From: Flavimaricola marinus
GTDB taxonomy: Bacteria > Pseudomonadota > Alphaproteobacteria > Rhodobacterales > Rhodobacteraceae
Assembly: GCF_900184895.1 (NCBI RefSeq)
Contig: NZ_FXZK01000012.1
Location: forward strand, 1-64,000
Direction: 5' to 3'
DNA: 64,000 nucleotides
Each line of letters begins with the position of its first letter. Within the stretch, counting starts at the first letter, position 1. This document shows positions 8,255 through 17,315 of this stretch, in pieces. Position numbers and translations under genes: made by a program. The notes under the pieces were generated by a model, which was not told the DNA's origin, ran no database searches, and saw only the letters and a program-made list of their open reading frames with translations.

Positions 8255-8566
8255 CTAAATTTCGATCAGGACGCGATCGCCCTCAACCTTGACGGGATAC
8301 ACTCCAAGATTGACACAGACAGGTGCGCGCGCTGCCTCGCCCGTACGATAGTCAAACTGACCGTTGTGTTTGGGGCATTCAATGGTGTGATCCATCACAA
8401 GACCATCCGCCAAATGAACGTTTTCATGGGTGCACAGACCGTCCGTGCAAAAATATTCATCATCAGGCGAGCGATAGATCGCAAATGTGCGCCCTTCGTG
8501 GTCGAAGCGGATCACGTCCTCTTCGTCGATGTCATCTGCACTACAAGCGTCAATCCAGTTTGCCAA
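8255..8566 (-). CDS. Rieske 2Fe-2S ferredoxin (MocE-like)
   Basis: A 103-residue soluble Rieske ferredoxin. The two cluster-binding motifs are CTHENVH (C-x-H) and CPKHNGQFD (C-x-x-H), about 20 residues apart. It should carry electrons between the reductase encoded directly downstream and the desaturase-type oxygenase encoded 11 bases upstream. A close paralogue lies at 23557-23871, in the unit that encodes the other hydroxylase. Its acidic N-terminal part (SADDIDEEDVIRFDHEGRTF) is almost the same in both. Confidence 0.92.
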   Translation of the reverse strand: MANWIDACSADDIDEEDVIRFDHEGRTFAIYRSPDDEYFCTDGLCTHENVHLADGLVMDHTIECPKHNGQFDYRTGEAARAPVCVNLGVYPVKVEGDRVLIEI

Positions 8567-8577
8567 TTGTCTGTTCC

Positions 8578-9681
8578 TTATTCTGCCTGAGTAGGTGTTT
8601 GTGTGACGTCGCCAAGCGCCTTTAGATGCAAATCCGTGCGGTATGGCTGCGCGCCGTCAGGGAGAGATCGCATCAGAAATTCATCATGATAAGTCAGTTG
8701 CCGCTTCAGGATTGGCCAAACCTCTTTGTAGGCATGCCAAATTGACGGATTCGGTGCCGGCAGGTCATGTTTGATCGCCGCATGCAGTTCCGGCAGCCGA
8801 TGATAGGGAACCATCGGAAACATATGGTGTTCCACGTGGTAGTTCATGTTCCAGTAGATGAACCGGCTGATCGGGTTCATGTAGACCGTGCGGCTGTTCA
8901 GGCGGTGGTCGATGACGTTATCTGCAAGACCCGCGTGCTGCAAAATGCCGGTCATAACGTGATGCCAGGCCCCGTAAAGGCGCGGCAATCCGATGATCAT
9001 GAGCGGTAGAATGGATTGCGTCGCCACCGCAAGAAGCAGGACAACTGCATAGATCGCAACCCAGATCCGCGCTGTGCGAAACACCTTGGGCTGCTCGCTT
9101 TGGGGGATGTAACTTGCGGCTTCGGGATCAAGGTGGCCAGATGCATTCTGGACCATCGTTTTCCAGCCTTGGAACGCATCCAGAATACCAAAGAAGTTCA
9201 GAAGAATGCGAAACAGCGCAGGTGGCCGCATCGCGACGATCTCGGGGTCGCGACCGACGATTACGGTATCGGTATGGTGGCGCGCATGACCCCAACGCCA
9301 CGTCACCGGATTGCGAACCATGCAGAATGACGCGATTTGGTAGACCCAGTCATTATATTTCGCAGTGCGGAATGGTGTACCATGCCCGCATTCATGCCAG
9401 CGGCTGTCCATCGCCGAGCCGTACAGAACACCATAAGCGAGCCAAAACGGAACCGACCACCATGTTGGCCAAAGCGCGACACCCAAAATAGCAAAGACCA
9501 CCATGGCTCCGAACAGGATGATCGTGTCACGGATCGCCGGCTGATCCTCGCGCTTCATCAGCGCCTTCATGTCCTTGCGGGCAATGTCGGTATGATACCA
9601 GTCAGCGGCTGCCAATCCTGTTTCAACTGCGCGCTGCGCATCCGGTCCCAGCAGTGAATAATCACGTTTTTGCATCGTCAT
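8578..9681 (-). CDS. fatty-acid-desaturase-family oxygenase (MocD-like)
   Basis: A 367-residue membrane di-iron enzyme. The three histidine boxes are HECGH (96-100), HARHH (132-136) and HVEHH (282-286), with hydrophobic membrane segments around 52-90 and 205-232. Enzymes of this fold desaturate or hydroxylate alkyl groups; with a Rieske ferredoxin and reductase in the same operon this one resembles MocD, proposed to oxidise the O-methyl group of 3-O-methyl-scyllo-inosamine. Given the inositol genes around it, O-demethylation of a methylated inositol or inosamine is the best inference. It is the first gene of its operon and divergent from a LacI regulator. Confidence 0.85.
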   Translation of the reverse strand: MTMQKRDYSLLGPDAQRAVETGLAAADWYHTDIARKDMKALMKREDQPAIRDTIILFGAMVVFAILGVALWPTWWSVPFWLAYGVLYGSAMDSRWHECGHGTPFRTAKYNDWVYQIASFCMVRNPVTWRWGHARHHTDTVIVGRDPEIVAMRPPALFRILLNFFGILDAFQGWKTMVQNASGHLDPEAASYIPQSEQPKVFRTARIWVAIYAVVLLLAVATQSILPLMIIGLPRLYGAWHHVMTGILQHAGLADNVIDHRLNSRTVYMNPISRFIYWNMNYHVEHHMFPMVPYHRLPELHAAIKHDLPAPNPSIWHAYKEVWPILKRQLTYHDEFLMRSLPDGAQPYRTDLHLKALGDVTQTPTQAE

Positions 9682-9785
9682 ATCTCGTTATCAGCAATCT
9701 AACCTATGAATATCAGACTGCGGCAGTTCTCGTCTTGTGGTGAGCATGTTTGTACATCAAAATACATCATTAGAACGCCAACAAG

Positions 9786-9801
9786 TGATGTGATTCAATC
9801 A
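9786..9801. promoter_or_regulatory. candidate LacI-type operator
   Basis: TGATGT, GATT, CAATCA. Read on the other strand it is TGATTG, AATC, ACATCA, which has the same arms as the sites at 30144 and 31242. It ends ten bases before the start of the LacI gene at 9811, the same kind of position as the site in front of the LacI gene ending at 23448, so autorepression plus control of the divergent oxygenase operon is likely. Confidence 0.6.
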
Positions 9802-9810
9802 AGGATATCC

Positions 9811-10842
9811 ATGACGAAGCGCCCGACCCTTAGAGATCTTGCGCATGCCGCTGGCGTTGGCGTTGCGACGGTTGATCGTGCGCTTAACGGGCGCTCCAAC
9901 GTGCGCCAGGAAACACTCGATCGTGTTTTGGACGCGGCCGAACGTATCGGCTACCCGAGCCGCGTGTTATCCGCACGACGCGACGAGGCCAGTCGCCCTC
10001 TGATCCGTTTTGGATTCGTACTTCATAAAGGATCGCAAGAGTTTTACCGTAATTTCGCAGCAGCCCTGCAAGATGCTGTCAATAGCCGGACCGACATCCG
10101 TGGCCGGGCAGTCATTCGCTTCGCAGCGTCGCAAGCGCCCGACGACTTCGCAAAAGAAATAGAATTCGTTGCACTGCAGACGGATGCGATTGCAACATCG
10201 GCAATCAACCACCCGTCCCTATCCGAACTGGTAAGCAACCTTGCCCGCACAGGCACGCCTGTCTTTGCGCTGTTGAACGACTTTGCCCAAAGCATCCGAC
10301 AGAACTACCTTGGGCTGGACAACGTCAAAGTCGGGCGCACTGCGGCATGGATGCTAACAACGCACGCACGCACTCCCGGTAAGTTGGCTGTATTTGTGGG
10401 CGGCAACCGGTGGCACGGACATCTGATGCGTGAGACGGGATTCCAAAGTTACATCCGCGAGTACGCGCCGGATTTCTCGATGATCGACACGGTGGTCAAT
10501 CTTGAAACCCGCCAGGTCACCTATGAAACAACGCTAGATCTCCTGGACCGCCAACCAGATCTGCGTGGCATCTACGTCGCCGGCGGCGGGATGGAAGGCG
10601 CGATCGCCGCTTTGCGCGAAAAGCGACCGCCCGGTAAGGTGGCGCTCGTTGTAAATGAGCTGACAGATGACAGCCGAAAGGCCCTTGTAGATCGCTATGC
10701 CACAATGGTTATCGCCACACCACTGCAAGAACTGTGCGAAAATGTGGTTCAGTTGATGATTGAGTCGCAGCTTAGCGGACGAACTTCCAGCCCGGGCCAG
10801 CACTTCCTGACACCTCAGTTGTATGTGCCGGAATCCTTCTAG
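9811..10842 (+). CDS. LacI-family transcriptional regulator (first of three)
   Basis: A 343-residue LacI-type repressor with an N-terminal HTH (LRDLAHAAGVGVATVDRALN) and a periplasmic-binding-protein-like effector domain. I chose ATG 9811 because the upstream in-frame start at 9706 adds residues with no LacI character. It is a close paralogue of the LacI encoded at 22417-23448; both share landmarks such as VGGNRWHGH, VNLETRQVTYE and YVAGGGMEGAIAA (or IAGGGMEGAIAA) and end in PESF. It is divergent from the oxygenase operon and convergent with iolB (4-base overlap of coding ends). The effector is probably an inositol derivative. Confidence 0.92.
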   Translation: MTKRPTLRDLAHAAGVGVATVDRALNGRSNVRQETLDRVLDAAERIGYPSRVLSARRDEASRPLIRFGFVLHKGSQEFYRNFAAALQDAVNSRTDIRGRAVIRFAASQAPDDFAKEIEFVALQTDAIATSAINHPSLSELVSNLARTGTPVFALLNDFAQSIRQNYLGLDNVKVGRTAAWMLTTHARTPGKLAVFVGGNRWHGHLMRETGFQSYIREYAPDFSMIDTVVNLETRQVTYETTLDLLDRQPDLRGIYVAGGGMEGAIAALREKRPPGKVALVVNELTDDSRKALVDRYATMVIATPLQELCENVVQLMIESQLSGRTSSPGQHFLTPQLYVPESF

Positions 10843-11645
10843 GCGTCGCGTTCCATGATCCATTCAACCTCGGCAGCCGCAACGAAACGCCACTTTCGCA
10901 GCGGCCCAGCCATGACATTGAGGTAATACATCTCGAACCCGTAGGGCGCGCCACAGGGATGATGACCGCGCGGCACGCAAACGACGTCGCCATCAGACAC
11001 CGCCATTGTTTCGTCCAACTGCCCGTCGTCAGTATAGACCCTTTGGATACCAAAGCCTGACGCAGGGTTCAGGCGGTGGTAATAGGTTTCCTCAAGGTGA
11101 GTGATGCGGGGGTAGTCGTCTTCATCGTGCCGGTGACTTGGATAGGACGACCAGTGACCGGCCGGAGTGAACACTTCTGTGACCAGTAAGCTGTCGCAGT
11201 AGTCTTCATTTTCCATCGCGATATTGTTGATGTGGCGTGTGTTGGTGCCCTTGCCGCGTTCGGTCAGCGTGATGCCATCCGGCCCGATGCGGCGCGCTTC
11301 GTGTCCGCCAACCCCCGGTGCCGAACAAACAGCGATAACACAATCGGTTTCCGCTTTGGCTGTCCAATCGGTTCCGTTTGGCAAATAGAGGCAATGCGGC
11401 GGCGTCTTTTCGAACACATCCATCCGTTCGCCCAAAACACCCCAATCCTGACCGGCCCCCGTGATAGCCGCCTTACCTTCGACCATGACCAAAATGACCT
11501 CTCGGCCCCCTGTCACCTCTGCCGCGTTGTCCCCCGTTTTCAGGCGATAAAGCGAGAATCCAACATATCGCCAGCCAGCGCTTTCTGGTGTGATTTGATG
11601 CACCTTGCCGCGGGTGCCAAACGGTTTTTTCAACAGATCAGCCAT
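10839..11645 (-). CDS. iolB: 5-deoxy-glucuronate isomerase
   Basis: A 268-residue IolB of normal length. It isomerises 5-deoxy-D-glucuronate to 2-deoxy-5-keto-D-gluconate in myo-inositol breakdown. The cupin metal site is visible in YPSHRHDEDDYPRITHLEE (two His and a Glu), with a further histidine in PRGHHPCG. It is the last gene of the ten-gene inositol operon, ten bases after iolE, and its 3' end overlaps the convergent LacI gene. Confidence 0.95.
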   Translation of the reverse strand: MADLLKKPFGTRGKVHQITPESAGWRYVGFSLYRLKTGDNAAEVTGGREVILVMVEGKAAITGAGQDWGVLGERMDVFEKTPPHCLYLPNGTDWTAKAETDCVIAVCSAPGVGGHEARRIGPDGITLTERGKGTNTRHINNIAMENEDYCDSLLVTEVFTPAGHWSSYPSHRHDEDDYPRITHLEETYYHRLNPASGFGIQRVYTDDGQLDETMAVSDGDVVCVPRGHHPCGAPYGFEMYYLNVMAGPLRKWRFVAAAEVEWIMERDA

Positions 11646-11655
11646 GCCGTTCCCT

Positions 11656-12561
11656 TCAGTTTTCGAGTGTCAGGCCAGAGCGGCCACAAATGTCGACGAT
11701 ATGATCATAGCCCAACTTTGAATACTCATACGGCGGAGCCAGTGCCGGATCTTGCTCAGCCTCGACCACGATCCAGCCGCCATAGTCCATCGCCTTAAGC
11801 CGATCTGTTATTGTCTGAAAATCAATGCAGCCTTCGGGATCGCCTGGTACTGAGTAAACCCCTGCCCGCACGCCATCTAGAAAGCTGTGGTTTTCGGTGC
11901 GAACCCATGCCATCTTGTCGGGACGCACGTCTTTGAAATGGACATGGTGCACGCGATCACCCCATCGATCGAGTACCGCCAGCGGGTCGGCCCCCGCAAA
12001 TAGCAAATGGCCTGTATCATATAGCAGCGTCACTTCGGGGCCCGACCCCTCCATGAGCCAATCTATGTCTTCGGAGTCCTCAATCATGCTGCCCATATGG
12101 TGGTGATATGACAGCGTCATCCCCTTGTCCGACATCCATTTGGCTAGTTCCGTCAGCTTTAATGCGTAGGATTTCACGTCGTCACGGCTTAACTTCGGGC
12201 GATTACGAACGGGCGTCGAAAGGTCGCCCTGCACGGTGTTCGAACATTCAGCGTAAACGATGCAAGGCGCATCAAGTGCCACGAATTGTTCTACTTGTTG
12301 ACGCACGGCAGCTTTCTCATCCTCGAGCGAGGCGGTCATCAGGCTGCCTGAACACCACCCCCCACACAGCGACACACCGTAACGGTCGAGATAGCTGCGC
12401 AGCCCATCCGTATCGGCGGGCATCCGACGGCCGCGTTCAACACCTTGATAGCCGATGCGCCCAGCATCCTCCATCGCGCCTTCGGTCGTAAAGTCGGCAG
12501 TCAGGTCCGGTAAGTCATCGTTCTGCCAAGCGATGAGGGAAATACCAATTTTGACAGCCAT
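11656..12561 (-). CDS. iolE: myo-inosose-2 dehydratase
   Basis: A 301-residue xylose-isomerase-like TIM-barrel protein that dehydrates scyllo-inosose to the cyclohexanetrione-type diketone. The start MAVKIGISLIAWQND at 12561 is typical of IolE and its ATG overlaps the TGA of iolD by one base; an earlier in-frame start at 12657 lies inside iolD and is rejected. Family landmarks are YHHHMGSMIEDSEDIDWL, LLYDTGHLLFAG and HVHFKDVRPDK, which carry the metal-binding residues. Confidence 0.95.
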   Translation of the reverse strand: MAVKIGISLIAWQNDDLPDLTADFTTEGAMEDAGRIGYQGVERGRRMPADTDGLRSYLDRYGVSLCGGWCSGSLMTASLEDEKAAVRQQVEQFVALDAPCIVYAECSNTVQGDLSTPVRNRPKLSRDDVKSYALKLTELAKWMSDKGMTLSYHHHMGSMIEDSEDIDWLMEGSGPEVTLLYDTGHLLFAGADPLAVLDRWGDRVHHVHFKDVRPDKMAWVRTENHSFLDGVRAGVYSVPGDPEGCIDFQTITDRLKAMDYGGWIVVEAEQDPALAPPYEYSKLGYDHIVDICGRSGLTLEN

Positions 12562-14390
12562 CAATCTGCCCTTTGCTGTGTCTTGTTTGTTACATAAGCC
12601 GAGCGCGCCGCGCTGACCTTTTCGCGTTGGGAAACCTCTGGCACGGCAACGTCCCACCAGGTTCCCCCGTGTTCCGTTGACGGATAAGGATCGGTGTCGA
12701 TGACCACAACATATGGCCCCGATACATCGCCCCGCTTTGCCAAGGCCTGTTCAAGATCTTCAATTGATGAGACCTTAACGCTTGTCGCCCCCATAGAGGC
12801 CGCATGGGCAGCAAAGTCGATGGCAGAGGGGTTCGCATGAACCGAATGGTCCAGCAGGTTGTTAAACTCTGCGCCACCTGTGCCCATTTGTAGCCTGTTG
12901 ATACAGCCATAGCCGCGATTGTCCGTCACCACGACAGTAAACGATATGCCCATCATCGCGGCTGTCGCCATTTCTGAGTTCGCCATCATGTAGGTGCCGT
13001 CGCCGGTAAAGCAGATTACGTCGCGCCCTGGCTGTGCCATCTTGATGCCCATTGCGCCGGCGATCTCGTAGCCCATGCAGCTGAAACCGTATTCCATGTG
13101 ATAAGACATCGGGCGGCTGGATTTCCACAACTTATGGAGCTCACCGGGCATCGTGCCCGCTGCGCACATCACCACCGTGTCGTCGGTCGCCGCCCGTTGT
13201 ACTGCGCCCACGACCTGCATATCGGTGGGCAAAGCATTGCCATCGGGCCTTTCGGTCAATGGATCGACCTTGCCAAACCAGTCAGATTTCAGGTCTTCAA
13301 TACCTGCCCTCGATTGATAGTTTTCTAGCGCGGCAGACAACTCTTCAAGCCCCGCTTTCGCATCAGCAAGCAACGGCAGAGCGTCATGCTTGGCCGCATC
13401 GTACGCAGCGACGTTCAGGCAAGCGATCTTGCGGACGGGATTAGCGAACAATCCCCATGACCCCGTCGTAAAATCCTGAAACCGAGTACCGACACCCAAC
13501 ACCAAATCAGCCTCGGCACAAACAGTATTCGCTGGCGTGCCACCCGTCACACCGATCGGCCCCAGATTGAGAGGATGGTCCCACGGCAGCGCGGATTTCC
13601 CCGCCTGTGTTTCCGCGACAGGAATGTTGTGTGTCTCTGCAAAGCTGCGCAAGGCCTCCGTTGCGCCCGAATAGTGCACCCCGCCGCCCGCAACGACGAT
13701 CGGACGCTTGGCGGCCCTGATTGCATCCGCCATCGCGGCCAATTCATCAACGTCCGGACGCATCCGGCGCGCGACCCAGACTTTGGGCGCAAAAAAGCTT
13801 TCGGGATAGTCGAAGGCCTCGGCCTGCACATCCTGGCAAAATGCCAATGTTACAGGACCGCACTCTGCAGGATCGGTCATTGTGCGAAAGGCACGCGGCA
13901 ATGCCGTCAACAATTGTTCGGGCCGGGTAATGCGATCAAAATACCGACTGACAGGTTTGAACACGTCGTTTGCGCTTACCGTGCCGTCGTTGAAGTCCTC
14001 GATCTGTTGCAACACCGGATCAGGTCCGCGATTGGCAAACACATCTCCCGGCACCAAAAGAACTGGTAGGCGATTTACGTGGGCCAAGGCCGCGGCGGTG
14101 ACCATATTGGTGGCTCCCGGCCCGATGGACGAGCTGACCATCATTGCCCGCTTGCGGCCTAATTGTTTGGCATAGGCGATCGCTGCGTGTGCCATTGTCT
14201 GTTCATTGTGCCCGCGCCACGTCGGCAGGTCGTCTTTCGCGTGGTACAGCGCCTCGCCCAATCCGGCGACGTTCCCATGACCAAAAATGGCCCAGCATCC
14301 GGCGATAAAAGGCTCTCCGGTTTCGGTTTTCTGGGCCGCAACAAATTTCACCATGGCCTGCGCCGCTGTCAGTCGAATTGTTTTAGCCAT
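12561..14390 (-). CDS. iolD: 3D-(3,5/4)-trihydroxycyclohexane-1,2-dione acylhydrolase (decyclizing)
   Basis: A 609-residue thiamine-diphosphate enzyme that opens the ring of the inositol-derived diketone to give 5-deoxy-glucuronate. The activating glutamate is in GHNEQTMAHAA near residue 60, and the ThDP-Mg motif is ICFTGDGTYMMANSEM near residue 475 followed by VVVTDNRGYGC. Length and landmarks fit IolD. It overlaps iolC upstream by eight bases and touches iolE downstream, so translation is probably coupled. Confidence 0.95.
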   Translation of the reverse strand: MAKTIRLTAAQAMVKFVAAQKTETGEPFIAGCWAIFGHGNVAGLGEALYHAKDDLPTWRGHNEQTMAHAAIAYAKQLGRKRAMMVSSSIGPGATNMVTAAALAHVNRLPVLLVPGDVFANRGPDPVLQQIEDFNDGTVSANDVFKPVSRYFDRITRPEQLLTALPRAFRTMTDPAECGPVTLAFCQDVQAEAFDYPESFFAPKVWVARRMRPDVDELAAMADAIRAAKRPIVVAGGGVHYSGATEALRSFAETHNIPVAETQAGKSALPWDHPLNLGPIGVTGGTPANTVCAEADLVLGVGTRFQDFTTGSWGLFANPVRKIACLNVAAYDAAKHDALPLLADAKAGLEELSAALENYQSRAGIEDLKSDWFGKVDPLTERPDGNALPTDMQVVGAVQRAATDDTVVMCAAGTMPGELHKLWKSSRPMSYHMEYGFSCMGYEIAGAMGIKMAQPGRDVICFTGDGTYMMANSEMATAAMMGISFTVVVTDNRGYGCINRLQMGTGGAEFNNLLDHSVHANPSAIDFAAHAASMGATSVKVSSIEDLEQALAKRGDVSGPYVVVIDTDPYPSTEHGGTWWDVAVPEVSQREKVSAARSAYVTNKTQQRAD

Positions 14391-16308
14391 TAGCCTTTTC
14401 CCTATTCAATCGGGCATCAACACGCGCCGCATCCCAGACGTCGCAAAGCCCAGCGAAGCGGGCTGCCATCTGGTCAACCGCGTCAACGTCCGATATTTCA
14501 CCTTTCATCCATGCACGCGCCGCATCACCAAAGATGGTGCGGCCAACAGCAAACCCTTTGACTAACGGCTGTCTCGCCGCGAGCGCAAAAGACGCTGCAA
14601 GCTCGCTCTCGGGGGCATCAAGACCCAGAACCACAATCCCTCGGGTGCGCGGATCGTTGCGCCCGATTGCCTTTACCGCGTTGGACCATGCGGCGTCGGT
14701 CTTGAACGGTTCAAGCTTCCACCAATCGGGATATACGCCGACATCGTAAAATTGCTGGATCAGTTTCGGCGTCGTCATATCATCAACGGGGCCAACCTTG
14801 GATGGGATCACCTCAAGCAGGAATTCCAAATCGTTGCGCCGCGCCGCCGTAAATAGGCGCTTAACCCGCTCCTCCTGAGTCTTCTTTGTATCGACGTCAT
14901 CATCTGGATGACAAAAGACCAACAGTTTCACGACATTCTCTTTCGGCCATTCTCGCAATTGGCCAAAATCCTCGCCCAACTCCGGTTCAAACTCGATCGG
15001 GCGTGATCCTGGCAATTCTGTAGGTCTGCCAATCCAAAGTCCTGATCCGCTGGCCGCATGAAGCGCCTGACGGCCAATCCGATTGTCACATAGAATTCCG
15101 AAACCCGACTGTCCGTTCTGCACCTGCAAAGCCGCATCAAGGCAGAGTCGTTTAAAGGTACTGGCTTTCTTCAGGCTGTACCCATCCATCTCTTCAAGCT
15201 GCAAACGGTGATCAAACGCGAAGGTTTTGACCGAAGACCAAGTTCCCCGACGGTTCGTAGCCCAGTGGACCTGTTCCAGTTCGACATCGTTGCGCAAATC
15301 GGGTTGCTTGATGCCGCGCTCAAAGAAAAACTGGAGTTCGTCCCAAGATGGATAAGCTGGCGTGCAACCGTGTCGCGAAACGGCAAAGGCGCCACAGGCA
15401 TTGGCATATTTCAACGTGTTTGCCCAATCCTCACCGTCCAGCCACCCCTTGAGAAGGCCGGACATAAAGCCGTCGCCCGCGCCCAAGACATTAAAGACCT
15501 CAATCGGAAAGCCCGGACCGGATTGGCCATCGTCAAGGCTCTCCGGAATGTCTCCCGTAAACGCCACCGCACCATCCGCGCCGCGCTTACACACCAAAGT
15601 TGCACCTGACACGGCGCGGACGGCCCGTAGCGCCGCGATGGTGTCAGTGGTGCCCCCAGCTATGTGGAACTCCTCTTCGGTGCCCACGATCAAATCAAAC
15701 AAATGCAAAGTGGTTTGAAGCCTGGACGTAACTTCCGCGCTTTCAACAAAACGGCTTTCGCCATCACCGTGGCCCGCAACGCCCCACAAGTTTGGACGGT
15801 AATCAATATCAAGCGCGGTCTGCATGTCATTGGTCCGCGCGATTTCTAATGCCTTCAGCGTCGCCGCCTCGACCTGCGGGTTGCTCAGATGTGTGCCTGT
15901 CGCAACCACAGCACGGGCCGACGTAACAAACTCCTCGTCGATATCATCCACCGTCAGTCCCATATCGGCGCAGTTCTCGCGATAGAATATCAACGGGAAT
16001 TGTTCGCTGTCGCGGATGCCCAACAACACCAGTGCCGTCAGGCGGTCAGGGTCAACTTTCACCCCCTGCGTGCTCACCCCTTCCCGCGCCAGTTGTTCCT
16101 TAATGAAGCGGCCCATGTGTTCATCACCAACCGCCGTGACAACCCCAGACTTCAACCCCAACCGCGCAGTCCCACAGGCGATATTCGTTGGTGAGCCACC
16201 GATATATTTATCAAACGCCCCCATGTCCTCTAGGCGCCCACCAATCTGCGCGCCGTAGAGATCAACCGAACTTCGACCTATCGTGATTAAATCAAGGTTC
16301 TTGGTCAT
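14383..16308 (-). CDS. iolC: 5-dehydro-2-deoxygluconokinase fused to a DUF2090 domain
   Basis: A 641-residue fusion. Residues 1 to about 325 are a PfkB-family kinase (GGSPTNIACGTARLG near the start; the ATP and base motif VFNVLGAGDGFMSGLLKG) that phosphorylates 2-deoxy-5-keto-gluconate. The rest is a DUF2090 domain, an aldolase-like TIM barrel, containing FAFDHRLQLEEMDGY and LEVIPSKVG. No separate iolJ aldolase is present in the window, so the second domain is the best candidate for cleaving the phosphorylated product; that is an inference. The gene overlaps iolG and iolD. Such fusions are common in proteobacterial iol clusters. Confidence 0.93.
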   Translation of the reverse strand: MTKNLDLITIGRSSVDLYGAQIGGRLEDMGAFDKYIGGSPTNIACGTARLGLKSGVVTAVGDEHMGRFIKEQLAREGVSTQGVKVDPDRLTALVLLGIRDSEQFPLIFYRENCADMGLTVDDIDEEFVTSARAVVATGTHLSNPQVEAATLKALEIARTNDMQTALDIDYRPNLWGVAGHGDGESRFVESAEVTSRLQTTLHLFDLIVGTEEEFHIAGGTTDTIAALRAVRAVSGATLVCKRGADGAVAFTGDIPESLDDGQSGPGFPIEVFNVLGAGDGFMSGLLKGWLDGEDWANTLKYANACGAFAVSRHGCTPAYPSWDELQFFFERGIKQPDLRNDVELEQVHWATNRRGTWSSVKTFAFDHRLQLEEMDGYSLKKASTFKRLCLDAALQVQNGQSGFGILCDNRIGRQALHAASGSGLWIGRPTELPGSRPIEFEPELGEDFGQLREWPKENVVKLLVFCHPDDDVDTKKTQEERVKRLFTAARRNDLEFLLEVIPSKVGPVDDMTTPKLIQQFYDVGVYPDWWKLEPFKTDAAWSNAVKAIGRNDPRTRGIVVLGLDAPESELAASFALAARQPLVKGFAVGRTIFGDAARAWMKGEISDVDAVDQMAARFAGLCDVWDAARVDARLNREKANG

Positions 16309-17315
16309 GTCGAAACCTTTAGCTCCGACAATTTCACCACGCGCTGCTCCGCCACTGACAACAAAGCCGCATCCGCCAGCGCCAGCGCAACCATTCCGTC
16401 GTGGCCGGTCGTCGGCGTTGCGGTCTTGCCCGAAACAGCCGCAACAAATCCGGCTATCTCATTGGCATAAGCAGCGATATAGCGCGTCATGAAGAAGTCG
16501 AGTAACGGCGGCTGGTGGAACCCGCTTTCGTCCGCCAACACGATATTGGCTTCGCGCATGTTTTCGGCAGAGACTGACCCCTTGGATCCCAAAACCTCAA
16601 TCCGCTGGTCGTAGCCATAGGTTGCACGACGCGAATTGGTGATGGTGCATTGTTTTCCGCTTTCCGTCGTCAGGATAACGTTGACGCTGTCGTAGTCGCC
16701 CAGCTTACCGATCTCGGAGTCGGTCAGGACAGATGCCGCCGCTTGCACGGTTGCGATTTCTTCACCCAGCAACCATCTCGCCACGTCAAAATCATGAATT
16801 GTCATGTCGCGGAAAATACCGCCCGACACCTTGATGTATTCCGCAGGTGGTGCGCCGGGATCGCGGCTGGAAATCGTGACCATCTCAACGTCACCGATCT
16901 TGCCATCGTCAATAGCTTTCTTCAACGCCATAAAATCGGGATCGAACCGACGATTGAAGCCAACCATCAAGGTCGCGTTTTCTTCGCTGACGGTCTTGAG
17001 ACATTCCTTTACCCGTTCCAGATCAAGATCGATCGGCTTCTCGCAGAACACTGCCTTTCCAGCGCGGGCGAATTGTTCGATCAAAGTGGCGTGGGTGTCT
17101 GTCGGCGTACAGATTGCCACGGCATCGACATCATCGCTGGCGGCAATTGCGTCAATTGTGCGGATGTCGCAACCATAATTAGCAGCCACTTTTTGCGCCG
17201 CAGCCGCCATAGGATCGGCGATTGCGACAAGGGACGCGCCCTCGGTTGAAGCGACAGCGCGGGCATGAACCTGGCCGATCCGACCAGCACCCAGAATTGC
17301 AAAACGAACGGTCAT
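16305..17315 (-). CDS. iolG: myo-inositol 2-dehydrogenase
   Basis: A 336-residue Gfo/Idh/MocA-family NAD-dependent dehydrogenase, the first step of inositol catabolism (myo-inositol to scyllo-inosose). It has the Rossmann motif AILGAGRIGQVHARA, the EKP motif in VFCEKPIDLD (catalytic lysine) and the D-x-x-x-H-type active-site helix MTIHDFDVARWLLG. Its ends overlap both neighbours by four bases. Two further family members lie at 17312 and 24894, so inositol stereoisomers are probably divided among the three; this one has the most typical IolG context. Confidence 0.93.
   Translation of the reverse strand: MTVRFAILGAGRIGQVHARAVASTEGASLVAIADPMAAAAQKVAANYGCDIRTIDAIAASDDVDAVAICTPTDTHATLIEQFARAGKAVFCEKPIDLDLERVKECLKTVSEENATLMVGFNRRFDPDFMALKKAIDDGKIGDVEMVTISSRDPGAPPAEYIKVSGGIFRDMTIHDFDVARWLLGEEIATVQAAASVLTDSEIGKLGDYDSVNVILTTESGKQCTITNSRRATYGYDQRIEVLGSKGSVSAENMREANIVLADESGFHQPPLLDFFMTRYIAAYANEIAGFVAAVSGKTATPTTGHDGMVALALADAALLSVAEQRVVKLSELKVST

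Noticed and set aside
9744-9759. Additional LacI-type operator (GCATGT, TTGT, ACATCA)
   Set aside because: Only the right arm fits well; the left arm deviates in its first two bases, and a better site lies at 9786 in the same promoter region.
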